Below are positions 1-12,117 of a DNA stretch of 64,000 nt, piece by piece; within the stretch, counting starts at the first letter, position 1; each line of letters begins with the position of its first letter. The position numbers were made by a program, and so were the translations under genes. Origin of the DNA: Aristolochia californica (lineage: Eukaryota; Streptophyta; Magnoliopsida; Piperales; Aristolochiaceae); contig JARWKL010000010.1 of assembly GCA_029961685.1 (NCBI GenBank), positions 23,224,067 to 23,288,066 on the forward strand, given 5' to 3'. Below the pieces are notes generated by a model. The model ran no database searches and was not told where the DNA came from. It worked only from the letters and a program-made list of their open reading frames with translations.

Positions 1-657
1 AGATGACATTTCTTCATAAATTGTTACATAAACCATTTTTATGTTGTTCTTATTTTTAATTTCTTATTTTATTATTATGTTAGATTCTGATTCTAAATAA
101 TGAATCTTAAGATTTTCCAAATCAAGTAGCAATTCTTAAACTTCTTGCTAAATTTTTTCCTTGGGTTTAAATTTATGGAAACATTTGTAACTGTCAGAAA
201 AAAATATAAAAAAAATACAAATACAAAAGTCTTTATCCACGTAGAGATATTTTTCTCTTGAATGCCATCTATTCCAAAAAATGAAATGAAAAAAATTGAA
301 AAACCCCTTATTTCTCCCACAATAGGTATCATTGAATATCAAAGCATTGTTCCACATGAACTGGGGTTGAGACTAATCATAGGTGGTAGTTGTGATTGGC
401 ATTTGTAGAGCCTTTGAAATAAAAAGCAATGATTAATCTCGTTAACGGGATTCATTCATAATTAATCTCTAAGTGAACAAATGGACAAATTATTTCCTTC
501 TAATGACATTGATATATGTATAATTTTTTTGTCCAAAAAAATGCTTTCAAATATATTTTTGCATTTTTTTTGTCCAAAAATTAGATTGACTAACACAATA
601 CTTTTTTTGTTATTTCTGGTCACAAACAGTAGTGCTTTATAAATAGAAGGTCACTCA
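1..657. other. AT-rich intergenic DNA
   Basis: No gene, RNA or clear repeat is visible. The short open frames here are low-complexity (Phe/Ile/Lys-rich) and have no family resemblance. The last ~60 bases are shared with the upstream part of the other F-box relics of this window. Confidence 0.5.
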
Positions 658-1505
658 ATGGACTTTCAGCATAAAAGAAACTAAGAAGAAAGACAGTATT
701 AGCAAGCTACCAGAAAATATAATTCACCATAAACTCTCTTTTCTTCCATTGAAGTGTGCAGTGAAGACTTCAATTCTATCTCGGCAATGGATAAACATGT
801 GGAAACCCTTATGGATATACACAACTAATATAGACTTCGATGAGGAATTCACAAAAAAATTAAAGAAGACACATTATGTACAAGTTGTCCACCAACTTTT
901 ACAACTCTATATCTAGACAAGGTTATGAAGTTCCGCATGTTCTTTTGTCCCTTTGACAGATACTCATCCGATCTCATAAAGTGGAATGAGTTTGTCAAAG
1001 TTAAAGGAGTTGGAGAGCCAAACTCTTTGTTCTCTTGTCTATCAATATCATCTCTTGACTTAACTTGGTGCATACTAGAGCCTCCGCATGATTTCAAGGT
1101 TTCAAAGCCCTAAGAAGTGTTGCTCTCTATGGTGTGACAATTAATGGTGTTCAATTAGGTGAGACAATTCGTAGGTCCCCTCTTCTTGAGGACTTAACTA
1201 TGAGTTACTATGACTCCCTAAAGTCAGTAAAGATTGATCATCTTCAATTGAAAATATTAAAATTGGAGTCATGTTTCGATGTTGAAGAGATGGAGATAAG
1301 AACACCAAACCTGAAGAATCTTCAGTACAAGGGTCAAGTTTGTGACAACCCTATTTTCAATGATGTCTCCTCCATAAATGAAACGACCCTACTAGTCACC
1401 CACGTTGAGCTTGACTACGAGTTGCATCTCTAGCATAATTTCTTGACAAAGCTTTCACATGTAAGCTCCCTAGAAGTTAAAGTCACAAATACTCATCCGG
1501 TACGT
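658..1505 (+). pseudogene. F-box/LRR protein pseudogene (copy A)
   Basis: Relic of a plant F-box/LRR (FBD-like) gene, a family of substrate adaptors for SCF ubiquitin ligases. From about 690 a frame reads KLPENIIHHKLSFLPLK, then a CAVKTSILSRQW block, which is a typical N-terminal F-box. The LRR part follows at about 1060-1433 in other frames (ALRSVALYGVTINGVQLG, then SPLLEDLTM, LKSVKIDHLQLKILKLESC and TPNLKNLQYKG). After an in-frame stop near 1433 the homology continues as NFLTKLSHVSSLEVKV to about 1500. Frameshifts between F-box and LRR, plus that stop, indicate a pseudogene. Related fragments lie at 5873-6751 and 12118-13015. The family assignment is secure; the exact subfamily is not. Confidence 0.75.
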
Positions 1506-3599
1506 TTCCATCTGCCCATTTCTGTTTATGTAAAATACATATTCTGGTTTGGTCAACCTGACTAGTTTCTTGTCTATGATGCTCCTTGCTGAAGGGTCAT
1601 GTGGACAATGTTCTTTTACATATTTGGAGTTGATCAAGCTAAGATGTCTAAGTTTTTCAGTTACACCCTTTTATCCTTTTCTCCTTCAGAAAAAAAGATC
1701 TATATACAGGTGAACTTTTATAAATGTCCTAGTCATGTAATCATATAATTTTTCTCCTATTTTTTGACTTCCTGTTTGCACCAGCATGACATAAGAGGAG
1801 ATAAATTTGGTTGTTTTCTTAAGTGGAACCCCTCATTGGCTCTCAATTTATCACTTTTTTTCAACCGAACACTGGAGTCATACCCGTGATACAGAAGTAG
1901 TCAAGGGAGTCATCATTTTTCTTTCATTTATCAGATATCTAGATACAATGATATAACTGAATGTCATGTCACAAAGATGACTTCTGGTGCATTAGTCATG
2001 CAAATGTTTTACATTTTGAGGCAGCTACAGCCCTCTTGAAGTTTTTTTCTAGTGCCAACATATAGGAATCTAACCCTTTAGTATTTAAGAAGGAGAGAAT
2101 TTTTCTCAAAACTAGGATAGTGAAAATCTCTGCTTCGTCACTCTTGCCTGATTGTGTGCATATGGCAAGTTCCAACTCTGTTGTATGGTGACTACAATGA
2201 TTATGTTGTTAAATCCTATTGAAGTTAACTATTTTTTTAAGTATGCATTGCACTTTTCTTATATTCCCAGGTCCTCGAAGAACATGAAAAATTGCAATTG
2301 TCATTGGTCAAACTACTGAAGCACGGGCACTTATCTTATAAAGGTGAAATGCATTCCTTGGACTTTTATTAAGTTCAATTCACTTGTTTTGCTATTTTGT
2401 TGTCGATGCGGGATCACTTCCTTTTGTTGAGTTCGATTGGATTGAGAAATTATAGATCTTCACCTTTTGCTTTGAACATGCTTTTATCGCTAGTTTCAAT
2501 GAGGGGAAATAGTTGAGGAGATTTCGCTTCTCCTTGTTTCAGATCTCTTTGAGATCTACTGAAAATAAAATTTGAATCTGCATTTGGGTTTTCTTTGTCT
2601 CGTCTCTTTAAATCTGACTTATGTATTAAATTTTGGTTAAATCAGACTTTGTCCTCTCAAATCAAGGAGATAACGAGGAAGGGAAGATGCCATGCTGAGT
2701 TGACTTGATTGTTCTTTCTCTCTCACAGTGGAAAAGATTTTGTAGCTTTCTAGTGTGTTTGTTGCTCTACTGGTCATCATGAAGAAGAAAAAGCATAAGA
2801 GATTACGAGGAAACATGCTCATAATTCTATTCATCGGGTGAATGACATAGAATAGAATTTCATGGCGGGGAACAGAAAATTTAGGATCATTATTAGGTTC
2901 ATTGTTTAAGTTTTTATCAGTAATTTTTTTAGTATTTATTATTCAATCATTTTTAGCATCATGATCATTTTTAGGTGTTTGTGAGCAATTTATGTATTTA
3001 TTACTCAACCAATTTTGTTTTGAATCTACTTGTGTTGTGTTACACACATATCTCTTTTTAATAAAAAGAAACATTTTTCCATTAAAGTCCGCCATTTGAA
3101 GATTTGGTTATTTTTTAAAACCATAAGTTTTCATTTTCTCCAACGACAAGTAAAACAAGTTGATGAGGCACATAGATCCAAGTTAGATTTTAATCATTTG
3201 AAGAAAAAAAAATAGGTTAGAATTTAAACAAAGGGTTATTTATGTATTTATATGATTTCATGATTTTTAATATTATATTTATTTAATAACTTACAAAGAA
3301 ATTAAATATTATAAAAGTAACTTTTAATTATGGGGTATTTTGGTACTTTTATGATAAATTTTTATTTGATATATTTAATTTAATATAAAACCTTAGTTTA
3401 ATTTTTTTTATTATTAATTAAGTAAGATATAAACTATTTAACTTAAAAGTATTGTATTAGTAAATTATTTTTGTACTTTCCATTATATTTTTAAAGAGCA
3501 TTCTAACTCACACAAAATTATTTTCTAGTATACTTTCTCTTGAGCACACAAAAGAGTGCATTCTTTAAAGAACCCTAGATTTTGCCTTCTCTCTCTCTT
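1506..3599. other. Intergenic DNA without a recognised gene
   Basis: AT-rich sequence. One exon-like block at about 2271-2342 lies between an AG and a GT and reads LEEHEKLQLSLVKLLKHG. I do not recognise it and it may be chance. Nothing else is supported. Confidence 0.4.
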
Positions 3600-3769
3600 T
3601 CCCTAAGGACCTGTTTGGAACCCATAAAACAAAAGAAAATAAAATAAAAGGAGAGAAAAAATTATTTTTTTTTTTTTTTTTGGCAGCAAGGAATTTGTTG
3701 AAGAGAAGATATGGAAGCCTCTTACATGACTCTCACAATAAGTAGTCTTATAAAGCCAAAATTTATTAT

Positions 3770-3970
3770 GAAGGATGTCTCACAGAAGAGTTTTAGTTAT
3801 ATTAGTCTTCTATTTATGTTGAGTTATTTAATTAAGCTAGGACTTATCTTTAAGTGTTAGAGTTTGGGTGTAATTGGGACAAGGGTAGTTTAATTATAAT
3901 TGGACTCTACCACTTTCCTCCATTATAAATAGGGGTTTTTGTGCTCTGATTACAACAAGTCTATGAAGTT
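3770..3970 (+). mobile_element. LTR-like fragment with TATA box
   Basis: This segment includes TTAGAGTTTGGGTGTAATTG, a TATA-like cattataaatagggg and CTCTGATTACAACAAG. It recurs in inverted orientation at about 44630-44830. The promoter-like layout and dispersed copies suggest the U3/R part of an LTR. Its ends are not resolved. Confidence 0.45.
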
Positions 3971-4074
3971 TTTCTCTTTTCTATAATAAAGTTTTTCTCT
4001 TTTCCATAACTTCAATAGAATCATTGAGGGAAAAGAAATTTCACTTTCTCTCATAATTAATATATTTTCTCTCA

Positions 4075-4710
4075 CAAAATGATATAATTTGGGGAGGAAA
4101 AAAAAAGAAATTGAAACTTGAGAGAAAATCTTAATCATCAACATTTTAAAATATTAGTAATTTTCTTTTCTTTTTCATTTTCCACATGCATCCGAACAAG
4201 AGAAAGTATATTTCTCTTCCCTTTTCTCTTTCATTTTTCATGGGCATCCAAACAAAAGAAAAAACTTCTTTTCTTTTCTTTTCTTTTTTCTTTCTCTTTC
4301 TCTTTCTCTTTCTCTTTCTTTTCTTTTCTTTTCTCTCCACTTTATGTGTTCCAAACACAGTCTATGGGTTTGTTTGGAAGCAGCAAAGAAAATAAGAGAG
4401 AAAAACACTTTTTCTCTTAGTTGATAAATTTTCTCTCACAAAATGATGGAATTTGGGGAGAGAAAAAAAGAAATAGAAACTTGTGAGAATTTTAATAATC
4501 AAAATTTTAAAATATTGCTAATTTTTTTTATTTTTTCATTTTTCATGTGCATCAAAACAAGAGAAACCACATTTCTCTTTCATTTTCTCTCTCGTTTTAC
4601 ATGGGCATCCAAACAAGAGAAAAAAAAATTATTTTCTTTTATTTTTTGTTTGCCTTTCTTTTTTTTTTCCTTTTTTTTCTTTCCACTTTCTAGTGTTCCA
4701 AACATAGCCT
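4075..4710. repeat. Direct duplication with long CT-rich tracts
   Basis: Two diverged direct copies begin at about 4075 and 4439 (both near AAAATGAT..AATTTGGGGAG), roughly 364 bp apart. Each runs into long pyrimidine tracts built from TTTCTCTTTC words. Open frames here translate to Phe/Ser or Lys/Arg low complexity and are not genes. The sequence around 3650-3680 also has a poly-T tract. Confidence 0.6.
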
Positions 4711-4957
4711 AAGTGATTTTCTTTGGAAATTAATTGTAATAGTCCCACGCAAGTGAGAAGCCATAAAACTATAAAGAAGTACTTATTAAAGAGAATCTTA
4801 TAATAACTCCATCAGTTTAATTTAGAGTTTGAGCTAGAGAAACAGAAAGAATAATCACACGGACTGTATAAATAATTTAGACATATTTGATTTGCGTTCT
4901 ACGCAATAAAACGCTATGCGCCTTCAGATTCATGAACTATATAAATAGAGAAAATAA

Positions 4958-5480
4958 TCACGGTTGACATTTCTTCAATCTAGTTATCGCAGGCAGAGAC
5001 ACCTGATTAACCATTTCTCCGGTGCTGAGAGCCTTTTTCACTTGGTCGCCAAAACTTCTACTGACAAAAACATATGGGATAATTATATTGTGCACATATT
5101 TGGCCGATTCTTCAGTGTTATCCGCAATGAAAACAGATGATGCTCCCACCTTCTGAGCACTCCAGACTTTCAGTGCAAAGTAGCAATCTGTAGGATCATA
5201 AACAAGAATAAGAACAATTAAGAAGAAGATAGGGAGAATTCAATAAAAAAAATACTGAAGTGAAGCACCTGCATACTTTCTGCGACGGCCAAGGTCTTTC
5301 CCTGGAAGGAGATGCCAAAAATGATCAAAGTCTTCACAACCCTATTGATTTTCATTCGCCTGGGCAGTGTTGTGATTCCCCTTCATACTTTCTGGGGGAG
5401 GTCACTCTTTAAGCTGGTTCCCGGCGTTGGAAACAAGAACAGGCATAGGAAGACAAGAAAGCAGCGCCAAATCTCATAGC
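4958..5480 (-). pseudogene. Vacuolar sorting receptor (VSR/BP-80) fragment
   Basis: The reverse strand at about 5190-4958 encodes DCYFALKVWSAQKVGASSVF, then IADNTEESAKYV, IIIPYVFVSRSFGDQVKKAL and GEMVNQV. This matches the PA (protease-associated) luminal domain of plant vacuolar sorting receptors, type I membrane proteins that carry cargo from the Golgi to vacuoles. The block is preceded on its own strand by a plausible splice acceptor (tacag). Beyond a short intron, at about 5270-5470, further diverged pieces resemble the preceding VSR exon (a RVTSP-like and a CEDFDHF-like block), with frame breaks. The rest of the receptor, including the EGF repeats and membrane anchor, is missing. The retained intron indicates a DNA-level duplication, not a retrocopy. 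Confidence 0.65.
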
Positions 5481-5872
5481 TACCTCAAGGAGGAAATAGA
5501 TATTGATTACACTGGTGGATGATTGATGTGACAATCATGGTCATTTCACATTTTTAAATCCCTTTATTGTATACTGCTGACTTATACTTTATATCTTGGG
5601 ATCAAATCATTTTGGATAAGCCTTCATTTTATATCTCTGTCGTTTCTTTGAAGATCCAAATCAATATGATTTTATGTTATCTCTCAGATTTTCACTCAAC
5701 TATTGTTTTGCTTAAGAGGCTGAGGTGGTGGGAGGAAGGGTTGCGATGTTAGCAAACTCCTATTTACTCTCGATCTCATTCCTTTGGTATATAGATAGAT
5801 CTAGATGTATAAATAAATATAAATATAGATGAGGTGAGCCTGGCACATGTAAAATACCTCAGATAGGAAGTA
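5481..5872. other. Intergenic DNA
   Basis: No recognisable gene, and no repeat boundary apart from the F-box-linked duplication that starts at about 5873. Confidence 0.4.
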
Positions 5873-6430
5873 GCGCATCATCTCTTCAATGCAATAAACA
5901 AACCTGTTGAGGGGACAAGTTATGGAATAAATATTAATTCCAGAGAAGATTCATTACTACACACTGAAAAACATGTCTTTACAATTTTATTGAGAATTAG
6001 GAGAGTTACAAAATATTGATTTCCTATCAAGATTGTTTGTTCTTTTGTCCATTGATATATTTACACAACTTTAACTGATGCATAAAGGAGCCTCATTACA
6101 TTTTCAAGGGTCTCAAATTCCTAAAAAATGAAAGCAGTGAAGATTGATCATCTTCGGATGAAAAGATGAAGATAAGTAAGCTGAACCTGAAGAGTCTTGG
6201 GTACAAGGGCTAAGTTTGTGACAAGCCCACTTTCAACAACATCCCCTTCCTAGATGAAGCTACTGAGACGTACACCCTTGACTTTGACTTCTACTTTGAA
6301 CTATCCATGGATGTAGTCCACTTGAACTCAAGTTTTTGCTCAGAAAATAGATTGACTAACATAATATTTTTTTTTTATATTTCAGATCACAAATAGCAGT
6401 GCATAACAAACAAAAAGTAGGTCAATGGAC
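5873..6430 (+). pseudogene. F-box/LRR gene fragment, LRR part (copy B)
   Basis: This segment is a diverged copy of 12118-12795. It starts at atcatctcttcaatgcaa and has the same order: upstream sequence, then an LRR/FBD tail. The tail, around 6150-6345, is broken by several frameshifts and stops, but words like LDFDFYFELS and DVVHLNSSF can be followed across frames. It is the C-terminal part of the same F-box/LRR family as copy A and has no intact frame. It is directly followed by an F-box portion, so the order is permuted relative to a normal gene. Confidence 0.55.
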
Positions 6431-6469
6431 TTTTAGCATGAGAGAACCATCACTGAGAAGACTGACAAT

Positions 6470-6751
6470 ATCTTCAAGCTACCAGAAAATATTATTCACC
6501 ACATACTCTTTTTTCTTCCATTGAAGTGTGCAGTGATGACATCAATTCAATCTAGGCAAGGGATAAACATGTGGAAACCCCTATGGATTTATAACACTAT
6601 TATAGACTTGACGAGGGTAGAGTTTCTAAAAAGCCAATTTTCAAAGATCCCCTCTCTGAATGAAGTTACCAAGGTGTTCATCTTTGACCTTGACTTCTTC
6701 TTTGATCTATCCAAGGATGTAGACAACTTGAACTCAAATTTTTCAAATTGA
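6470..6751 (+). pseudogene. F-box fragment fused to LRR tail (copy B)
   Basis: The frame reads KLPENIIHHILFFLPLK, then CAVMTSIQSRQG and NMWKPLWIYN, an F-box core. It jumps directly to an LRR/FBD-like tail (FSKIPSLNEVTKVFIFDLDF, DLSKDVDNLNSNF). The middle LRRs are deleted compared with copy A. The fused frame is open for about 76 codons and then stops. It is probably a dead deletion derivative, but expression of a tiny F-box peptide cannot be excluded. Confidence 0.6.
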
Positions 6752-6794
6752 ATGCTCAACCCATCCAGCTACTACCTTGAACCATCACATTTGT

Positions 6795-6858
6795 CAAATC
6801 GAATGCTCAACCCAACCAGTTCAGCATCTAGACCGGTTGGGTTGAGCATTTCAATTTG
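6795..6858. repeat. Inverted repeat / hairpin
   Basis: The arms CAAATCGAATGCTCAACCC (left) and GGGTTGAGCATTTCAATTTG (right) pair over about 23 bp around a loop of about 16 bases, with one bulge and one mismatch. A third partial copy of the arm lies just upstream at about 6740-6760. Confidence 0.7.
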
Positions 6859-6871
6859 AAAAATTGGATAA

Positions 6872-8516
6872 TTCAACTTGTCAATATCTCAGGTAATGGC
6901 GGAGCTCCAGTAAAATTCTTGTTAGGACTTCATAGTGTTTACCTGTGATAAGCAAGCAAACGAACTTAAATGGAATTCAGATGATTTAAGAAAGCACCAT
7001 TAAAGAAAAAAAACAAAGAAAGATTCAAATAGCAATGGAGAGAGCATCAAAATTGCACATTGTAAATAGATGAACCAATGAGAAAAGGCTTACACATGGA
7101 TCGATTGTAGTATAACTCTTTACAAAAATCCAAAAGAAAAAGAAGAAGAAGATGAAAGGAAAGACAAAACACTCTTGATTATTTTTCCCTGCTCTCATCG
7201 CTTTGAAGTCTCTTCTGCTTTATATAACTCTTGGTTACGCATTTCTAACCATAACAAACAATGCAGTCATTGAATGCGCTCGTAAAATTTGGTGTAACGA
7301 ACCTGAAAATTAGTTGTTACTTGTAAGACACCATGAAATTGGTTGTCACGAACATGATGACGGGGTGTGATAGATGTTGTTGACTCAACAACCGTTTTAG
7401 GAAGGAAGCAGAAATTTAATGGCATAGAACCGAACCTGACCCTTCACTGCTTACAAAGTGATGTGAAAAAACTTAGTTATAGCAGTTAATCAAACTGCCG
7501 ATTTATATCTAATGAGACAATCAAGTGAGCTATCATGCATTGCATCTCCCATTTCCGTTTGATCACAACTATGCTGGCTTTTTCTATTTCTCTATAAAAA
7601 TAAATATGACCAATTGTGGTCAGAATGATAGGTTCCCGAGGATTATTATAAATTAATTAATCAAGTTATAGTATTCTATTGTTATATGATAAGTTATAGC
7701 TTAAATACATATTACGTTTGTGGTTTTAGAATCCTATTAATGATGAATTAATAATAAGCAAGTCTTTAATTTATTTATTTTAATAATTACCTTCAAATAT
7801 TTTGTGTAACATTGGGATAAGAACAAATCATCTGTGAGATAATAATGTAATTATGTAATAAATTATAGTTAATAATTGATATTAACTAATTACTTGTTCA
7901 ATAACTCTACTAGTAATTTCACAAGTCATATTACATTAACATGACTCGATCAATATATAATGTGCATCAATATTATCATGCAAATTATTATACTTTCACT
8001 AATTAATAACTTAAATCATGAACCAATTAGTTATGATTAGTTTAGAGTTTATTTTTTCTAATTTTTCAAGTATTTCTATCAATATACAATGAATTTATGT
8101 GTGTCTCTTTAATTCATTTTTATTTTCTATTTTAAGCTAATATATAGTAAAAAAATTATCAAAATGATTATATATAAGTATAATGGAACAAAATTAATAA
8201 TATCAAATAAATCACTTATTTAACTATATTAACCTGATTGATCATTTAATTATTTTTATTTAATTTAACTAAAAATATTTTACTTACATATTTTCATAAA
8301 ATACTAAATAAAATTATAATATTTTTTAATTAAAATTTAAAATTCTAATGTGAAATTTTTTTAATTATTCTATTGATAAAAATCTTATCTTGTTTCACAT
8401 AATAGCACTATCATACTTGGTTAAAGACTTACATAGCACTATGTTGGAAGTAAGAGGAAAGCTAAATAAAACTATATGTGAAAATAGGTGATTAATTATC
8501 TATAATTAATATTTTT
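6872..8516. other. AT-rich intergenic DNA
   Basis: No gene is visible. The sequence becomes very AT-rich from about 7640. Confidence 0.4.
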
Positions 8517-9335
8517 CCTACTTATTCTCAATAAAATTATTTCATCAAGAATAATATCTATTTATTGATGATTTTATAAATTCACTAAGAATAAGTGAAT
8601 ATTTCTCTATAATTATTTTTTTACTTATTCTCAATGAAATAATTTTATCGAGTATAGCATATATTTGTGGGTAACTTTTTTAATTTCATCAAGAATAAGT
8701 AGATATTTCTTTATTATTTTTTGTTGTTAATGTTTCCTACTTATTCTGGGCAAAACTATTTCATTGAGAAAAGAATATATTTCTCAATGATTTTTTCATT
8801 TCATTAAGAATAGTGGATTTTTTTTCCAACTAATTCTCACAGAATTTTACTTCTCTGAGAAAAGCATATATTTCTTAGAGATTGTTAATTTCACCAGTAA
8901 TAAGTTATTTTTTTAATTTTTAATTTCCCCTACTTTTTTTTATGAAATTATTTCACCGAGAATAGCATATATTTCTAGGGGATTTTAAAAATTTTCCAAT
9001 AATAAGAGTATATTTTTTGGATTTTTTTGTTTGTTCTAACTTACTCTCGATGATTTTTTTTAGAATAGTACATATTTTTGGTATTTTTTAATTAATTTTA
9101 AAATAAATGAATTTTTTTATATTTTTATCTCCCCTCTTATTCTTGGCAAAATATTTTTTCCAAAAATAATATATATTTTTTTTAACCATTGAATTTCTTC
9201 AAGAATAAGTGGATTATTTTTAGTTATTTTTTTTTCTAACTTTTTCTTGATGGGATAGTTTTGACTAGAATATCTTAGTGATTTTTGAATTTCATCCAGA
9301 ATAATTGGTCCTCGCCAATTAGTGGGAATCTTTTT
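8517..9335. repeat. Degenerate ~100-bp tandem array
   Basis: About eight consecutive units of 90-115 bp share the order: (C/T)TA(C/A)TTATTCTC, then AATTATTTCA(T/C)(C/G)GAGAAT, then ATATATTTCT, then AATTTCA(T/C)CAAGAATAAG. The units are strongly diverged from each other, so this is an old satellite-like expansion. No coding capacity. Confidence 0.6.
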
Positions 9336-11520
9336 CTCGACAACATTCAAATTTCATAAAAAAAATATATACTTATCACGAAAAAATTATTTTCACGAAA
9401 AAAAAAACTTTGAGAAACATCAATTTTTTTGTAGCATAAGAGGTTAGAGCAACTCAATTGAAGATGGCAAAGAACTACTTCTGACAAGCACACTCCTACT
9501 TAGAGACTATTTAATTTGAATGTAAGTTGAATTATGTATAGACATGTAGCTTTTGCATGAAGTCTTGTTTACTTGAATGGGACACAATCATGTTCAGGCT
9601 ACATGAGTAAAAAGCATATAATCAGAATAGAGTAAATGATTTTATATAGTGTTGGCCCCAAAATTCCCATTAAGATAATTTTGATGATGAGAAACAATTG
9701 AATTACTAATGACGTATGTCAAGTATGCGGTGTAGTGAAAAAGCCATTTAAAAAGAATCTAGTAGCATATTCATTTGATTGACCATGGCCCATTCCAATA
9801 ATCCATTAAAAGGGAAAAACATTGCACATACTAGAAAGCACACCATCAACATCCAATAGCACCATCTAATTAAAAAGACAAATGAAGAATCATTTTTTGC
9901 AAACAAAACTAATATTAGTTCAAAAAAGGCAAGAAGAATAAATTACTCAAAAGGAGATTACTACATAGGAAGAAATCAGCTACTTTAGTTAGATAATTAA
10001 AAATTGAAGTGCCAACAATCAAAGGAGTCAAACCCATCTATAAAAGTCAAGCAAAATCAGTGAAAAAGATGAAACCCTAAAGTAAAATGACAAAATTAAG
10101 GAGTCAAGCATGTGGTGAAAACAGAGCAAGAAGAGTTGACCCATATGGAAGGAGTCAACCTCATGTCATTATGGAGAGAGCAAAACCGCATTGGGAGTCA
10201 ATCATTCTACTAAAGTACATATAGTAAGAGTCACCAACATGGAAGGAATCCACCCCATCTGAGTAAAAAGAAAAAAGAAAAAAAAAGCATTTGACTCTAT
10301 GCAACAAAAAAGTTTTGAAATAAAACAATAAATCGACCCTTATAAGGTGCAAAAGCAAGAGGAGTCAAACCCTGGAGCGGAGAGGATTCAAACTCTCGGT
10401 AGGATTTGACTACATAATCAAGCTATTAGAAGAAAAAGGACGAGCCCATGCTGTAGAAATTCGATTTCTTGAATATCAGGTCCAAATCCAAAAATTGTAT
10501 GTTTCCAAATCATGTAAGTAACCAATAATATGTTCGGTAGCCAAATAGGAACTAATGATTATTTTTTCATAATTTTTACACCTTTGTTTTCACCCTCTTT
10601 TTTCTAAATGTTGGAGAATTTGCTATTTAACCCAAACATGCCTCCAACGAAATTCTCTCTTCTCACAGAGAAAACCAAGCCTCCTAAGCTCTTGCACATG
10701 ATTTAAGAAGTTTTTGGCTCCTATAAAACTTAAAAGGAAGTCAATTTTGATATTTTTTATTAAGTTAAGTATTTATGTGTTGTTTAATTGAATACTTAGA
10801 TATCAGTTAATTGAACATGTGCTAAGTTATTTTAAGACCATATTTGATTCAACCATTGCATTGTGAGTAGTTGTGTTATTGACAACCATTTGAAATTACG
10901 TTTACAACCTCTTCTATTTTTAAATCATATTAATGCATGCTTGTATGTCATTTTATTGGAGCATTTGAAATGGCTTTTACTATGTATTTAAACTTTGGGA
11001 TAACATTTCAAATCCAAGTTTATTGTGAACTAGTGCTAAGTACACTTTGAAAAATCATTCACTATAATTTATAGTGCTACTTATGGGCTATAGTTTGAAA
11101 TTTATTACTTTTGAGTTGAATTGAATATGTTCCCCAACTTGCAAAGACAATCTCATATTTAAATTGAGCTGATATTTTCAAATCAACACATCTTGAGCTG
11201 CCTATATTTTCAAATAAAATAATAAATGACTATTATGAATTATTTTCATTTTAAAATCAAGTTACTAACTATTTTAAACTACTAATTACATTGGATAGGT
11301 AACTAGGATAGATGTACCTATTTGTTTGTACTTAGTTGATAAAATTTGCCTATTGGTAGATAATTAATATTGGGTTATATGGTAAGCAAGTAATGCGTAC
11401 AATTGGGTCAAACCTTCCTTAGGTAAGACCATCCTCACCCCATATTTATTTAAGATAAATTATTGTGGTTGAGGAGTTGAAGATGGGAAGGTGTGTTTGA
11501 TATTATTTGAGTCATAAGAC
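9336..11520. other. Intergenic DNA with recurring GAGTCAA words
   Basis: No gene is seen. At about 9990-10420 the word GAGTCAA(A/C)CC recurs many times with irregular spacing. A similar cluster in opposite orientation lies at about 40490-40750. These could be subterminal repeats of an unrecognised DNA transposon, but the ends were not found. Confidence 0.35.
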
Positions 11521-11524
11521 GTTG

Positions 11525-11690
11525 TGTAGGTAGGCGATGCTGAAAATCTCTTTGTGGGTCTAGATTGGTGTGCCTAGTAAGTGGATGAAAATCTCTATGT
11601 TCGTCTAAGCTTGCATAGCCTAGTGAATTGATGGAAAATCTCTTTTTTTGGATCTAGGCATGTATGCCTCATTAGGTATTAAATCTAAGG
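11525..11690. repeat. Short tandem repeat, ~50-bp unit
   Basis: Three imperfect units share GATG(G/C)(T)GAAAATCTCT, then TGGGTCTAG, then TATGCCTA(G/T)TAAG. They lie in a stretch (about 11390-11830) that resembles retrotransposon LTR or leader DNA but has no recognisable ends. Confidence 0.5.
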
Positions 11691-12117
11691 GATTGCCATT
11701 GTGAGTTGGTTGTTATGGTCAATTGAATTATGTAAGTCCATGTATGGACAACATTGTAATTGGCCTTAGAGGTGATTTTCTTTATATATTTTTGGGCAAA
11801 GCCAACATTAGTGGTTCCTTAAGATTATAAAAAATCTTAGGGGGTGGACTAGCAATCGGCTAGAAGGACTACAAACCACCTAAAAATCCTATATGTACTT
11901 TGTATGTAATTGCTTATACGAATGCTATTGTTTCATCGTGAACATAATCTATAAAATTGACCTTAGGTTTTGAATTAATTAAAAAAAATATGAACTAAGT
12001 AAAAGCAATTAAAATTAAGAATAAAGGTGAAAAAATCTGACTATTTTATCAAACTAGATATACCTTAATCTGTAGATCATTTATATATTGGATTACCGGT
12101 TAGTAAAATAGGAATAA

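Noticed and set aside
4118..4712. Phe/Ser-rich and Lys-rich open frames
   Set aside because: Translations of CT-rich or GA-rich low-complexity tracts.
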